From positions 1-64,000 of the forward strand of contig JASANG010002634.1 in NCBI GenBank assembly GCA_030248215.1: a stretch of DNA of 64,000 bases, written 5' to 3'. Below the pieces are notes generated by a model. The model did no database searches. It was not told the DNA's origin and saw only the letters and a list, made by a program, of their open reading frames with translations. This DNA comes from Enoplolaimus lenunculus. Taxonomy: Eukaryota > Nematoda > Enoplea > Enoplida > Thoracostomopsidae. A program made the translations under genes and the position numbers. Below are positions 11,692 through 21,811 of this stretch, one piece after another (positions within the stretch are counted from its first letter, which is position 1; the number at the start of each line of letters is the position of its first letter).

Positions 11692-11876
11692 CGAACGGTT
11701 TTCTATGGGATTGCAATAGAGTAAGCTTAAGCTTTTGACTATTTTTTGCTTGGCTTAAGCTTAGACTTAGGTTTAGGCTTAGAAATAAACTCATTCTTAC
11801 GTTTAGGCTTTAGGCTTAGGGTAAGACTGAGAAATATGCTTATAATACTGTTGCGCTCCTGTTCTTTACATTGGCC
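11692..11876. mobile_element. TTAGGC-family MITE, head-to-tail second copy lacking its left tip
   Basis: Continues straight from the previous copy. After the shared GGCCC it resumes at GAACGGTTTTCTATGGG, so about 18 bases of the usual left terminus are missing. The right end CCTGTTCTTTACATTGGCC is intact. This arrangement looks like tandem duplication or recombination within an element. Confidence 0.85.
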
Positions 11877-11914
11877 AAATTTTCTAAATAAATCGATATT
11901 CGTTATATCGGCAG

Positions 11915-12079
11915 ATGAAATGATCCGAAACGGAACGCTTTTCTGCAGATCTGCAATAAAATAAGTTTAAGCTTTAGACAAATTTTTTGCTTAGGCTCAG
12001 GTGTACACTCATTTTTACGCTAAGGCTTAAGACTTAGTAATATGCTTATACTACTGTTACGGCCTGTTATATATTGGCC
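11915..12079. mobile_element. TTAGGC-family MITE, third copy in cluster, eroded left tip
   Basis: Begins near GATCCGAAACGGAACG, has the core TTTAGACAAATTTTTTGC, and ends TTACGGCCTGTTATATATTGGCC. It is more diverged than its two neighbours. Confidence 0.75.
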
Positions 12080-12480
12080 GGTATATTAAAGTGCTTCAAG
12101 ACAGCCGGGACAGCTTTGATTCTATTGTTTTTTTTGCTGGGTGCTCGTGGTGCAATTTACTAGGTTTGTATTTCTCGTAATTACATTTTTGTTTGACTTC
12201 TTAGTATTTCATAGAAATGACAAATACTCTATGGATATTATTACGTGTCAAAAATCTGTCACTTGAAACGAAAATTCCAACAGCAGTTTTTGACTATAAT
12301 TTTGTCTTATTTTTTGTAATCATTATTTTCGCTAGCTAAGTAATTTTCATTTTAACTTTTTTTCTATACTTTGATGTAACAACAGCGATATATCTAGGCT
12401 CTATGGACAAAGACTGAGGATCAGGCACAGATGGTTTTATTGTGCAGAAGGTAAAAGGGCTGGGGCTGGCATACATTATT
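12080..12480. other. No gene or named element seen
   Basis: AT-rich sequence without a recognisable feature. Confidence 0.4.
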
Positions 12481-12482
12481 TA

Positions 12483-12594
12483 GCCCACGTATAGAACAGG
12501 GCCGGATCGTTTTCCGGACGCGCTGTAATAGAGTCAGTTTATGCTTTAGACTAAATTTTTTTGCATAGGCTTATACTTAGGCTTAGGCTTAGGC
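12483..12594. mobile_element. TTAGGC-family MITE, subfamily C, left part only
   Basis: Starts GCCCACGTATAGAACAGGGC, then CGGATCGTTTTCCGG and the core. It runs into TTAGGC repeats where another copy (12595-12740) begins. It may be interrupted by that copy or truncated against it. Confidence 0.75.
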
Positions 12595-12740
12595 GGCCCA
12601 TGTGAAGATCAGGGGCGGAACGTTTTACTGTAGGACTGCTACACAGTATTAAGCTTAAGGTTTAGACAAATTTTTAGACTTAGGTTTAGGCTTAGAAATA
12701 TGCTCATAATACTGTTCCGACCGTGTTCTTTACATTGGCC
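12595..12740. mobile_element. TTAGGC-family MITE, subfamily A
   Basis: Starts GGCCCATGTGAAGATCAGGG and ends GTGTTCTTTACATTGGCC. It sits immediately inside or after the TTAGGC tract of the preceding subfamily C copy, which suggests that TTAGGC tracts are used as insertion or recombination sites. Confidence 0.85.
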
Positions 12741-12884
12741 GCTTAGTTATATACATGGGCATATTATTTTTGTTGACGATATTGGCTGGGTTTCTAAAGA
12801 CCTACGTGTATATTAAGTAAGTGCTTGAAAAGGAAATGCTTTGCCAATTTATCGTTTCAAAAAGCGTACTTAGTTTTGTAAATA

Positions 12885-13248
12885 CTGTAGTGACTTGAAT
12901 AAGAGTGGGAACTGGTATTTATTGTGCCTCTCCAGAGGGTAACATCCTGCTATTCGGTTACGGACTGTTATTTATTTTTAATTCATCTTTATTATTGTTT
13001 CTTTTGGGTAGAACTGATTTAATCCGAAGCAGTTTAGGTAACTTCCATGTCCGTTAATGTTTCTTTTTCGTTTTAATAACGTTTATCTGGGTTGTCTGAA
13101 TTGTATATTTCAGCAATTTGGATCATTCTACTGCTTTGGTCACTATTGTGACCTCTAATAACGATGAGCTCGATTGCAAACGGATTCTTATTAGGGATAC
13201 ACACTCCAATTGATTGCGAATCGCGCCTCTGATTCGGGTTACTACAAT
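12885..13248. mobile_element. TA-MITE with CTGTAGTGAC(C) ends
   Basis: The left end reads ATACTGTAGTGACTTGAATA and the right end GATTCGGGTTACTACAATAC. It contains the family words CTCTCCAGAGGG and CGGTTACGGACTGTTATT. Siblings are at 17858 and 27295. It is non-coding. Confidence 0.7.
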
Positions 13249-13336
13249 ACTTAGTCACAGACCAAAATTGGTGTGACACAAACTACCAGTTCTGGCAATT
13301 TTGAATAAGCAGAGATTGTAGACCCAAGGACCTTTA

Positions 13337-13668
13337 TAATATCACGAGTGCATGATACAAGAGTGTGCAACTGTTTGGGTTGCGCATGGTACAAAATGTA
13401 CCACCGGACGTTGCGGTTTTGGCCGACCCCTTTTTTGTTTAGAGGGGGCTCGCTGTCACATGCAATAACTCTAAATTAAATTATAAGTGGAACAATTTGT
13501 TGCCGGATACATAAAGTAGCATGGTTCGTACAGGTTGTACCCCCCTCTATATAAAGAGGGGCCGGCCAGAAATTCAACGCGCACTGGTTTTTACATTCTT
13601 TTCTACACAGAAAGTACACAGTTGCATACTCTTGATAGTATGCATCATCCACTCTTGATAATATTAAG
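13337..13668. mobile_element. MITE with AAGAGTGTGCAACTG ends
   Basis: Left side ATACAAGAGTGTGCAACTG, right side AGTTGCATACTCTTGATA. Internal inverted blocks are GGCCGACCCC with AGAGGGGG and CCCCCTCTATATAAAGAGGG. The 'aatgtacc' and 'aacgcgcactggt' words recur in the copies at 15545 and 46735. Non-coding; superfamily not determined. Confidence 0.7.
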
Positions 13669-13842
13669 TAAAATTTTGACGTCTTTCTGTTCGCACAGTC
13701 TCAAAATAACCAGTTATGTAGTTTTGTTCAAAATGTTAAGTATTTACTTAACTTAACGACTTAAGTAAGCACTTAAGTGTTACTTAAATGCGTATATATT
13801 TAGCAAGATTTCAGAAAGCTAGCCATTGTTACAGAACTTGCA

Positions 13843-14074
13843 GCCCATGTATACAACAGGCCCGGATCGTTTTCCGGTGGGACTGTAATGGAGTCAGTTT
13901 AAGCTTTAGGCTAAATTTTTTGCTTAGGCTTAGGCTTAGGCTTAGGAACAGGCTCATCCTTACGCTTAGGCTTAGGCTTAGGCTAAGGAACAGGCTCATC
14001 CTTACGCTTAGGCTTAGGCTTAGGCTAAGGAATATGCTTATATTACTGTTCCGGCCCTGTTCTATAAATGGGCC
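13843..14074. mobile_element. TTAGGC-family MITE, subfamily C, with duplicated interior
   Basis: Starts GCCCATGTATACAACAGG and ends CCTGTTCTATAAATGGGCC. The interior unit AACAGGCTCATCCTTACGC plus TTAGGC hexamers is present twice in tandem (about 13946-14030). Apparent open frames across it merely translate the hexamer into Leu/Ser or Leu/Arg repeats. Confidence 0.9.
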
Positions 14075-14461
14075 GAACTTGCCATATAACATAAATCAAC
14101 ATATATATCGGGGCGTTTCACCCTCAAATACGTATTTCCGGCACAAAATAGCCAAAATGCCAAATGATATGGTTAATTATTCAAAACAAATGTAAATTCA
14201 AACGTTTCTACAACTGATACTTTAATGTTATTTAAATTATATAATTCAACTATGCATGCAACCAGGCGTTCTGTAAATTTTAAAAAGAATTAAGGGTTGG
14301 TATTTTTTATTTGTGATGCAGTTTGAAAACATTTCAATTTGTGAGCACATAAGCCGATCCTAAAACGGGTCAGCTTAAAGGCCGTGGTTCCTCAACAGGA
14401 ATTTAGATCCGCTATATCGGTTTTACACGTAACCAAAATTTTACATTAAAATTACGTCATC

Positions 14462-14780
14462 CTAACTATTATGGGCACCGGATATCGGGATATGAAAAAT
14501 ATCCGGATATGTATCCGAAATTAAATATGTGTCCGGACATATGGATAAATATCTGACAGGAATCACCGGATAACCGGATATGAAGAAATATACGATGCCC
14601 ATCACTGCTAAAATTACGTTTTTGAGTTTCGCTTGCTTTATATGTATCCGGATATCACGGATAAATATCCGAAAGGAATCGCCGGATAACCGTATATGAA
14701 GAAATATCTGATTTCCATCACTGCTAAAATTACGTTTGGCTTTTTGTTCGCTTTTTTTCAAGATATCACTGGATCCGCCA
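14462..14780. repeat. Decayed hAT-like element with two about 120-base direct repeats
   Basis: The words GGATAACCGGATATGAAGAA and TACGATGCCCATCACTGC recur about 120 bases apart with small changes. The region ends against GGATCCGCCACTG, another common MITE end. The open frame across it is repeat-derived and not a gene. Confidence 0.55.
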
Positions 14781-15176
14781 CTGTTTCTGAATGAAGATGG
14801 AAAGATTTTAATATAGGGGCATTGGTGTATCTAGCGCTCGACGGAGGTATTTGATACTGGTAGCATTAGCGTAGTATCAAAAAACTGTTTCAAAAAAATT
14901 GTTAAAATAAAGGAAAATTATATTAATTCCTAAAATAAGAAAAAAACCAACGAATATTTGAAATGTTGACAAAAGAGTCGTCGAATTAACAAAATTCACG
15001 ATCCGGTCGTGTACTCTATACACATCAGTTAAACCATGAATTTTTAATAGAAGTAGCAAGATTTCCTGTGGAAAATCATACTTTGTCAAAATATATAAAA
15101 TTTTTTGTTGTGAAAAATCTGTGAGGTTGGTATCATAAAATCGTAAATAGCCAGCGCCGTTCTAATCTGTTCTGTA

Positions 15177-15452
15177 CACTGTAAATATCAGTGAGTTGAT
15201 TTTAATTCAGGATGAGTTGAATCGCTCAGTCTGACTTAGGACTATGAGAACTCCAAATTTTGAGTTGATTCAATTCATTCTGAGTTAATCAACTCACCCA
15301 GAGTCAACGCAACTCAAAGTGATAATCAACTCAACTCAACTCAGAGTGAGAAATAAACTCAACTCAGAGTGAACTAATGTTTACTGATATTGATTCAGAA
15401 ATAACCGACTCGCTAGCTGAATTGATTAATCAACTCATTGAACTTTACAGTG
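15177..15452. mobile_element. TA-MITE with CACTGTAAAT...CAGTGAGTTGAT ends
   Basis: The left end CACTGTAAATATCAGTGAG and the right end TTGAACTTTACAGTG are flanked by TA on both sides. The interior consists of many GAGTTGATT/AATCAACTC words in both directions. Non-coding. Siblings are in the palindrome arms and at 22952 and 24683. Confidence 0.85.
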
Positions 15453-15544
15453 TACCTTGTTCAAGTTTTGCTTGTCATACGTTGTTTGTTGTTGAAGTAT
15501 TACTTATATAAGTACTGGTATAAAAAACGATTTAAATTAATATT

Positions 15545-15862
15545 ATCAAGAGTGGATGGTCACCTTTAGACAAGAGTGTGCAACTATTTTGGTTCTGCAT
15601 CGTAGAAAATGTACCAGCTCGTGTTCTATTTTTGCCGGACCCCCGTCCTGATCAGGTGGGATACTAACTACTTGAACCGAACAGTAAACGTAGGCTTGAA
15701 GAATATAATCGAGGCAACTTGAGGTAAAATTGGGAATACTAACACAATTTACCCCCCCAAATAAGGGGGGTAGGCCAAAAACACAACGCGCGCTGGTTAA
15801 CATTCTTTTGTACACATAATGTACCCAGTTGCACACTCTTGTCATTATGCACTCTTGATATT
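15545..15862. mobile_element. MITE with AAGAGTGTGCAACT ends
   Basis: Nested terminal motifs: ATCAAGAGTGGATGG then ACAAGAGTGTGCAACT on the left, and GTTGCACACTCTTG then CACTCTTGATA on the right. The interior has the 'aacgcgcgctggt' and 'aatgtacc' words of the family. The open frame across it is not protein-like. Confidence 0.75.
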
Positions 15863-16375
15863 AAGTTTGCATTGTTTCAAAAAGTCGAATCTGTCAAAAA
15901 CACAAATTGCTGGTCAATTTAAGGTCAAATCAGGCACATGGGCGAAGCCTATCCTGTAAACCTCTGTTCTTCGCAACCACTTTGTCCTTATAGGGAAACT
16001 TCATGATTTCCCATAATATTAAGTACATAAAACTCTTTTAACATCACACGTTGCTTATAAGTTATCGTCAGAAATACGGAAGCGACTTTGCGGCCAAAAT
16101 TTTCAGTTATCCCATAAACCTGGTGAGCGGAGTTTGGGCACACGGGAGGGATTAAGAATTATTCCAAATCAAAAATTAAGAAATATTTTTTTTTCGGAAA
16201 TTTTGGCATATTTTATGTTTTATATAATTGCAAAGTTCTTAAGTGGTGCGAACAGTTGTTGCGGCACAGGTGACAACTATGTATATATGGCAAATCCACA
16301 AAAACTCTTCAAATGTTGCAGTGGGATTTTTGTAGAGTTTGACGACGGTTAAAAAAATTTATACCAAATTGTGTA

Positions 16376-16589
16376 CACTGCAAAAAATGGTGAGTCAAAT
16401 TGACTTTCTAGGAAATAGGCTTTTTCTGACTACACAAACTGAGTCAAAATTCGACTCCGCCAAAATCAAATTCGAGAATCGCTCAGTTAGTCGAATTTGA
16501 CTCTGGCGGAGTCGAATTTGACTCAATTTGCGTAGTCAGGAAAAGCCTATTTCCGAGAGAGTCAATTTGATTCACCATTTTTTACAGTG
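16376..16589. mobile_element. Palindromic TA-MITE, CACTGCAAAAAATGG family
   Basis: Starts CACTGCAAAAAATGGTGAGT and ends CACCATTTTTTACAGTG, with TA flanks. Self-complementary throughout; the centre near 16480 contains GAATCGCTCAGTTAGTCGAAT. Confidence 0.85.
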
Positions 16590-16689
16590 TAGGAGCAGAT
16601 ACGGTAAATATGGTTTTGTGTCCAGGAAGTTATAAGGTCCAACCACCTCAGCGAATTGTCACGTCTATGTGACGTCATGTGTTACATCA

Positions 16690-17045
16690 AAAACTAATTT
16701 ATAAGCCACGGGCGGGCCACTGCCGTGCGGCACATTTGAAAGTTAGTTTCATTTGTGACGTGCGGCGGCGGACGTTGCCATGCGGCATCGCGCGGCACGC
16801 AAAAGTATAGCGCAACCGTAATTCATTTATGATGCCGCTGTACTTGCCGCGCCAAAGCCAACGCACCGTGAATTGCCGCATGATGCCGCATAATATTTAT
16901 TTGTCAACATTTGTTACTTGCCGCCGTACTTCTTGTACGACGACGCAAGTAAAAAAATGTTGACAAATAATAAATTTTGCGGCGTCATGCGACAATTCAC
17001 GTGCGTTGACGTACGGTGCCGGACGACGCCAAACGGCATTAAAAT
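16690..17045. mobile_element. GC-rich 'GCCGTGCGGC' inverted-repeat MITE
   Basis: About 16866-16925 (ATTGCCGCATGATGCCGC, TTGTCAACATTTGTTACTTG) pairs with about 16945-17005 (AAGTAAAAAAATGTTGACAA, GCGGCGTCATGCGACAATTC). The outer flanks carry further GCCGTGCGG-type words. It stands out as GC-rich in an AT-rich background. Fragments of the same family appear near 45250-45375 and 49215-49310. The open frames on the minus strand are not protein-like. Confidence 0.65.
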
Positions 17046-17109
17046 TGTCAAAGGTACCGTTTACATATAGACAGTGAACAAATACTTGTGCAAGTGACAT
17101 GGCCGTGGA

Positions 17110-17266
17110 GGCCAATGTATAGAACAGGGCCGCAACAGTAGTATGAGCCTATTCCTAAGCCTGAGCCTAAGACTAAAAGCCTAAGCAAAAATACTAGTCT
17201 AAAGCTTAAACTGACTCTATTATAGCTCCTCCAGAAACCGATCCGGCCCTGTTCTATACACGGGCC
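17110..17266. mobile_element. TTAGGC-family MITE, subfamily C
   Basis: Starts GGCCAATGTATAGAACAGGG and ends CCTGTTCTATACACGGGCC. Hexamers on the left half are CCTAAG; the core on the right is ACTAGTCTAAAGCTTAAACT then GACTCTATTATAG. Confidence 0.9.
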
Positions 17267-17564
17267 GTCGTGGATATCGCCAATAATATTTCCCAGATGA
17301 CGACACCGTTATTCGCTGTGATTCTGTAATTGTCACAAAGTGCCTTACAGTTTGTGATGCATTAACACAACGTGAACGCTTCAATGCGTTTGGTCAAATC
17401 AACGGGATAGGTGTAAAGATCTTAGTTGCCAATGGGCAAATAGATTCATGGAATTATTTTTGCCCCAATTAACCGAATAATTAATGTGTAGCTATGGTAT
17501 TACAGTATTCTTATTAAAAATAAAGTGGACTGTTTTATAAACAACGGTATAGACAGTAAGGTCG

Positions 17565-17745
17565 ATGTTATACTTTAAGGGGTGTCCAGGTTTCTGTTTG
17601 GTCTATAAAATAGTAGGTTTAGATTCGAAATTACATTTTTTTGCTTAGACTTAGGCTTAGGCTTAGGAACACATTTTTGCAACGTTTAGGCTTAGGCTTA
17701 GGAATGCGTTTAATCTACTGTTACGCCCTTAGAGTAACATTGGCC
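17565..17745. mobile_element. TTAGGC-family MITE, subfamily B
   Basis: The right end TAATCTACTGTTACGCCC then AGTAACATTGGCC matches the outer end of the palindrome satellite. The left end ATGTTATACTTTAAGGGG is damaged. It carries the ACACATTTTTGCAACG spacer typical of the 35-base satellite, in a single unit. This is a likely founder form of that satellite. Confidence 0.8.
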
Positions 17746-17857
17746 GACAGGACAGCAATGTTGATTGCTTGAATTTGAAACTCAATGTGTAAGTTCAGAA
17801 GTTTGTGAGTGGGAGTTTGTAATATATAACATATTCTATATCTTATATATTTACATA

Positions 17858-18179
17858 CTGTAGTGACCCGTATAGAGTGGTTAATAAGAGGAGTCCCTAT
17901 TTTGAGTCCCAATCAATAGGAGTCCGTATCCCTAATAAGAGTCCGTAAGCTGATAGAGTCCCTAAATCCTAATTAGAATCCATAAATGTCAATTTTCCCT
18001 TATTGTAGTGCACAGACTCCAGGACCAAATACAGTTGGATTCAATACTTTAAAGCATACTTAAGTTTGAAAGTACATTCCTAAGTATAACCTTGCATTAT
18101 CGCTCAAGCTTTTGATACAAGGCAAAAAACGTTTAATTCAACAGATAGTTATCAGTTCTCCCTCTTATTCCACTACAGT
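17858..18179. mobile_element. TA-MITE with CTGTAGTGACCC ends
   Basis: The left end ATACTGTAGTGACCCG and the right end TTATTCCACTACAGTA are inverted. It contains GAGTCCCAATCAATAGGAGT and CTAATTAGAATCCATAAATG, shared closely with 27295-27730. Confidence 0.75.
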
Positions 18180-18238
18180 ACTATTCCAATACTATAGAAA
18201 AATTCGAATAGGGGCCAGTAGCGGATTCATAGATGGGA

Positions 18239-18631
18239 GGCTGTTATGTAAAAGAACAGGGGCGGAACAGTATTATATATAAGCGTATTCCGAAGCCTAA
18301 GCCTAAGCCAAAGCGTATAAGCTTAAGCCAAGTAAAAAATTAGTCTAAAGCTGTATTTAGGAATTTATTCAGAAAAGTATTTTCTGCGACAAATTTGAAA
18401 AGTTTTTCTGATATTTAAGACAATTTTTCTAAAAATAACTGGAGAACGTTTATTTTTAGACTTCATTTCAAAACTTTTTTTAAAACTTTGTTGTTATAAC
18501 AGAAATACTTTTCATGTGCACCTTGCTAATTATATTTCTTAAATATCACAAATTCTTTCTTAAATATCAGAAATATTATTTTGAATGCAGCTCCACAGAA
18601 AAACGTTCCGCCCCTGAACTTTACATGGGCC
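18239..18631. mobile_element. TTAGGC-family MITE, subfamily A, with an internal insertion
   Basis: Left half GGCTGTTATGTAAAAGAACAGG to TTAGTCTAAAGCT (about 18355). The right half resumes at CAGCTCCACAGAAAAACG (about 18588) and ends CTGAACTTTACATGGGCC. About 18358-18587 is foreign AT-rich sequence with CTTAAATATCA/TGATATTTAAG words, itself weakly inverted-repeat, so a second element probably inserted here. Confidence 0.75.
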
Positions 18632-19187
18632 GGCAACTCTATTAACAAACACGGTTTTACTGTGCAATCAATTATTTCGTTGTTGAATTTTAATATACTT
18701 TCATCAGTGCCGGTCCGTTTCAAAGACTTTCTTTTAGGTTTAACCGTCATCGTGGGGTAGTCTATGATAGCCAGGATTGTATTTCGGGACGGTAAACAGA
18801 GATTTTAGCGAGTTATCTTCAACAAACGAGATTATAAGTCTTGTGAGCGAGAAAGGAAATTTTATGGTACGTAAATGTACCATTTTTCTTCTCAATTTTG
18901 CAGCGATTTTAAGAAGACCTCATGTTTCGACGTATGCCCCTTGTATGAGTTCTGGTGCGTCTTGCCACCGAACCAACTATTTCGAGCACCGGGAGCAACA
19001 CAAGGAAAACAATCGGAACATCCTGGTTTTGGGCTCTTGGATACAAAAAAATAGTATTTTATCGGGTTTTGTAGTAAATCTTCTAGCGTCAGATGTACTG
19101 GCTTGAGTGCAAACTAAAACTTTTAGATGAAGTTATATACTCTCTCGTTTTGAAACAAATTCCCAGCTAAGCATCCGTTTCGTAATC

Positions 19188-19359
19188 GGGCCCATACCCA
19201 AGGGGGGGGGCAGGGGAGACTTCGCCCCTTCATGGAAATTTTTTGGCTCACATAGAAAATTTTCAACCTTGCTTGTAACTCATTGAAAACCCTTCAATGC
19301 CACTCCTAAAAACTTTTTAGCCCCCCCTCCCCCTAGCAAGGTGAGCTGGCTATGGGCCT
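19188..19359. mobile_element. Inverted-repeat element with GGGCCCATA ends
   Basis: The left end GGGCCCATACCCAAGGGG and the right end AAGGTGAGCTGGCTATGGGC share an inverted GGCCCATA core. Internal words (AACCTTG, ACTCATTGAAAACCCTT) also occur in the palindrome arms near 2460-2560. Confidence 0.5.
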
Positions 19360-19925
19360 GTTCGTAATAACTTAAAGCTTTAGATGTCGTTATACTACCG
19401 TTCTTCATTTGATTTAAGAGTAATCTTGCTTGATTGATTTGAATATTTAAACACACCGGCAGTCGAAATAAGAGCTTTTCAAGTTAATTTGAAATTTTCT
19501 TTTACAACTGTTCAGTACCGTAGCCATGGATTTCGTCTTGGGAGGATATATTAAAGACTTCAGACGTATGGTACTATCCTACTAGTGAACAGGGTCTATA
19601 TTTTTAAATTTCTATAGCAACTATCATCAGTTAGAAATAGGTTTTCAAACTTGCAAACTGTTGCAATTGATGAACTCAAAATTAGAACGCGAGTAGACCA
19701 AATCGTATGCGAAAAATGTGCTAAATTTTCATCATCAGCAATCACTGGTTGAAAATCGTTTCATAAGACCTGTCGCCCGCTGGTTGTAGGCGCTATACAC
19801 ACATTTGAGAATACGGGCTAAGATCTCCAAAACATTTATTGTTTTGAGGAAAATAACTGCAAATCTTGCTTTTACTCTAAACAGAATTCTAACAGTTGGT
19901 TGATGAAATGTTTCTTAATAACATT

Positions 19926-20121
19926 GGCCCTTGTAAAGATCAGGGGCGGAACGTTTTACTGTGGGCCTGCAATAAGCTTAATTTTTAGACTAATTTTTTT
20001 TGCTTGGCTTAGATTTAGGCTTAAGCTTAGGAATATGCTCATTGTTTAACGCTTAGGCTTAGACTTAGGAATATGGTTAATATAAAATACTATTCCGCCC
20101 CGGTTCTTCTTTACATTGGCC
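19926..20121. mobile_element. TTAGGC-family MITE, subfamily A
   Basis: Starts GGCCCTTGTAAAGATCAGGG and ends TTCTTCTTTACATTGGCC. The usual core TTTAGACTAATTTTTTTTGC and TTAGGC tracts lie between. Confidence 0.9.
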
Positions 20122-20584
20122 ATATAACAAATCGTCATATTTTTGTTATTCACTGAAACCAAATCGTAAACAGTAAATTTATGGCAAATACAGGGCTTGC
20201 AGCCTCGTTGAACGCAACAGCTGGAACTAAGGTTTACGTCAGCCACAAAATTTCAAAATATTTTGTTTTTGTCATGAAACCTTATTTTTAAGCACAAAAT
20301 TCAAAATATTTTGTTTTAACTCGTGAAAGCTCAATTTTAAGCTGTTGAATTACCAATTTTACTCCGTTGTTGGTATTCCTGGTATAATTTTTAAAATTTG
20401 TTACGTCTTAAACGTTTCGGCCGGAAAAATCATATTTTCAATTTCAACCTTTGTTTTAATAGTATTTTTATTCTGCTTTGTCTTTAAATCATAACCAATA
20501 TTTCATTTTTACAATTTAACGGCGTATGCAAGTGAGAGCGATAATGGTGAGATATGTCGCTTTGAAATTTTAGTGGAAAGATTC

Positions 20585-20826
20585 GGACAATGTAAAGAAC
20601 ACGGGCGGAACAGTATTATACGCATATTACTAAACCTAAGCCTAAGTCTAAGCGTAAAAATGAGCATATTCCTAAGCCTAAGCGTGAGCCTAAGCCTACG
20701 CGTAAGAATGAGCATATTCCTATCAGCCTAAGCTTAAGCTTAAGCCTAAGCCAATCAAAGGAATATAGTTCAAGCTTACTTTTTTGTAGTCCCACAGAAA
20801 AACGCCCCCTCTTCTTTACAAAGGCC
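20585..20826. mobile_element. TTAGGC-family MITE, subfamily A
   Basis: Starts GGACAATGTAAAGAACACGGG and ends CCCTCTTCTTTACAAAGGCC. Three CCTAAGCCTAAG tracts are each followed by a (G)AATGAGCATATT spacer. Short frames across it translate the repeat and are not genes. Confidence 0.85.
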
Positions 20827-21180
20827 AAAGACTCGAAAAAAGCCGTTGTACTTTTCTGGCTCCCCTAAGTAAATTTTTGAAAGGGATGAAGTAGTGCTTA
20901 AAACCTAATTTCAGGCCCAAAAAATATTAAAATCTTGACCTGTATTCTCATGTCTGAGTAGCCCGCATTACCAGTTGGTAATAAGTCTTGTAACTTTCGA
21001 CTGAAGCTAAAAAATTAGCACATTTTCGCATATAATTTGTCCAACTCCTGCACCGATTTTGAGCTTCAGCAACTGAAACAGCTAGTGAGTTTGAAAACCT
21101 ATTACTAATTGATGATTTTATACATATTTGAGAATATACGCCCTAGTGCTACATAAGTGGCTTTTCGAACAGCTAAAGTA

Positions 21181-21484
21181 AAGCCCCATTCACAGGTGCA
21201 AGTTTTTGCAGCGAGACCTCGCAGCTGCAACTTGTACCATATACTTGCAGCTACGAGTATTTTCAAAAGAACATCCGATTGACCAATTAAACTGCGGTGC
21301 AAGGAACTCACACGACTTGCAACTGCGTTCACATGTGCCAATTAAAATCAATAGCATTTATTCCAGTGAATAATTTGCAACTGCAAGAACTTCAAATCTG
21401 CTTTGTGACGAAACTACCAAAGTTGCGCGTGCAAGTTCCACGTGCAAGTTTTTGCTGCAAAAACTTGCACCTGTGAATAGGGCT
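21181..21484. mobile_element. MITE with AAGCCCCATTCACAGGTGCA ends
   Basis: The left end reads AAGCCCCATTCACAGGTGCA and the right end inverts it as TGCACCTGTGAATAGGGCTT. The interior repeats CAAGTTTTTGC and TTGCAGC words in both orientations. Non-coding. The nearly perfect 20-base ends suggest recent activity. Confidence 0.85.
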
Positions 21485-21811
21485 TAAGTAACCAATGCTA
21501 TATTTTTCTTACTTTACCAAAAACAGTAAACTAATCAATTAAATATCTTAGTAAAGTAAACTAGTAAGTTAAATGATATAAACGACATAAAATAAATAAA
21601 TAAACAAATAAATAAGAATAAAATGACTTCAAAACTTTCAGCAGCCCCCGGTAAACAGTGCCGCAACACATTTTCTTCGAACAAAATGTTCCACTGCAAC
21701 ATTAATAATCCAACACCATAATAATAATAATAATAAAATAAATAATAAATAGAAATAAATAAATATTAAATAAATAAATAAATATATAAATAAAATAAAT
21801 ATAATAAAACA
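21485..21811. other. AT-rich 5' flank and likely leader of the receptor gene
   Basis: Low-complexity AATAAATAAATAAA and AATAATAATAAT tracts just upstream of the receptor start codon. No promoter motif can be singled out. Confidence 0.4.

Noticed and set aside
13829-14092. Open frame with Leu/Ser repeats
   Set aside because: It is the TTAGGC hexamer of a MITE read as codons. Similar repeat-coded frames occur at 25303 and 20509, and none has gene features.
18777-19106. 109-codon open frame
   Set aside because: No recognisable domain, signal or neighbouring exon; length is within chance for this composition.
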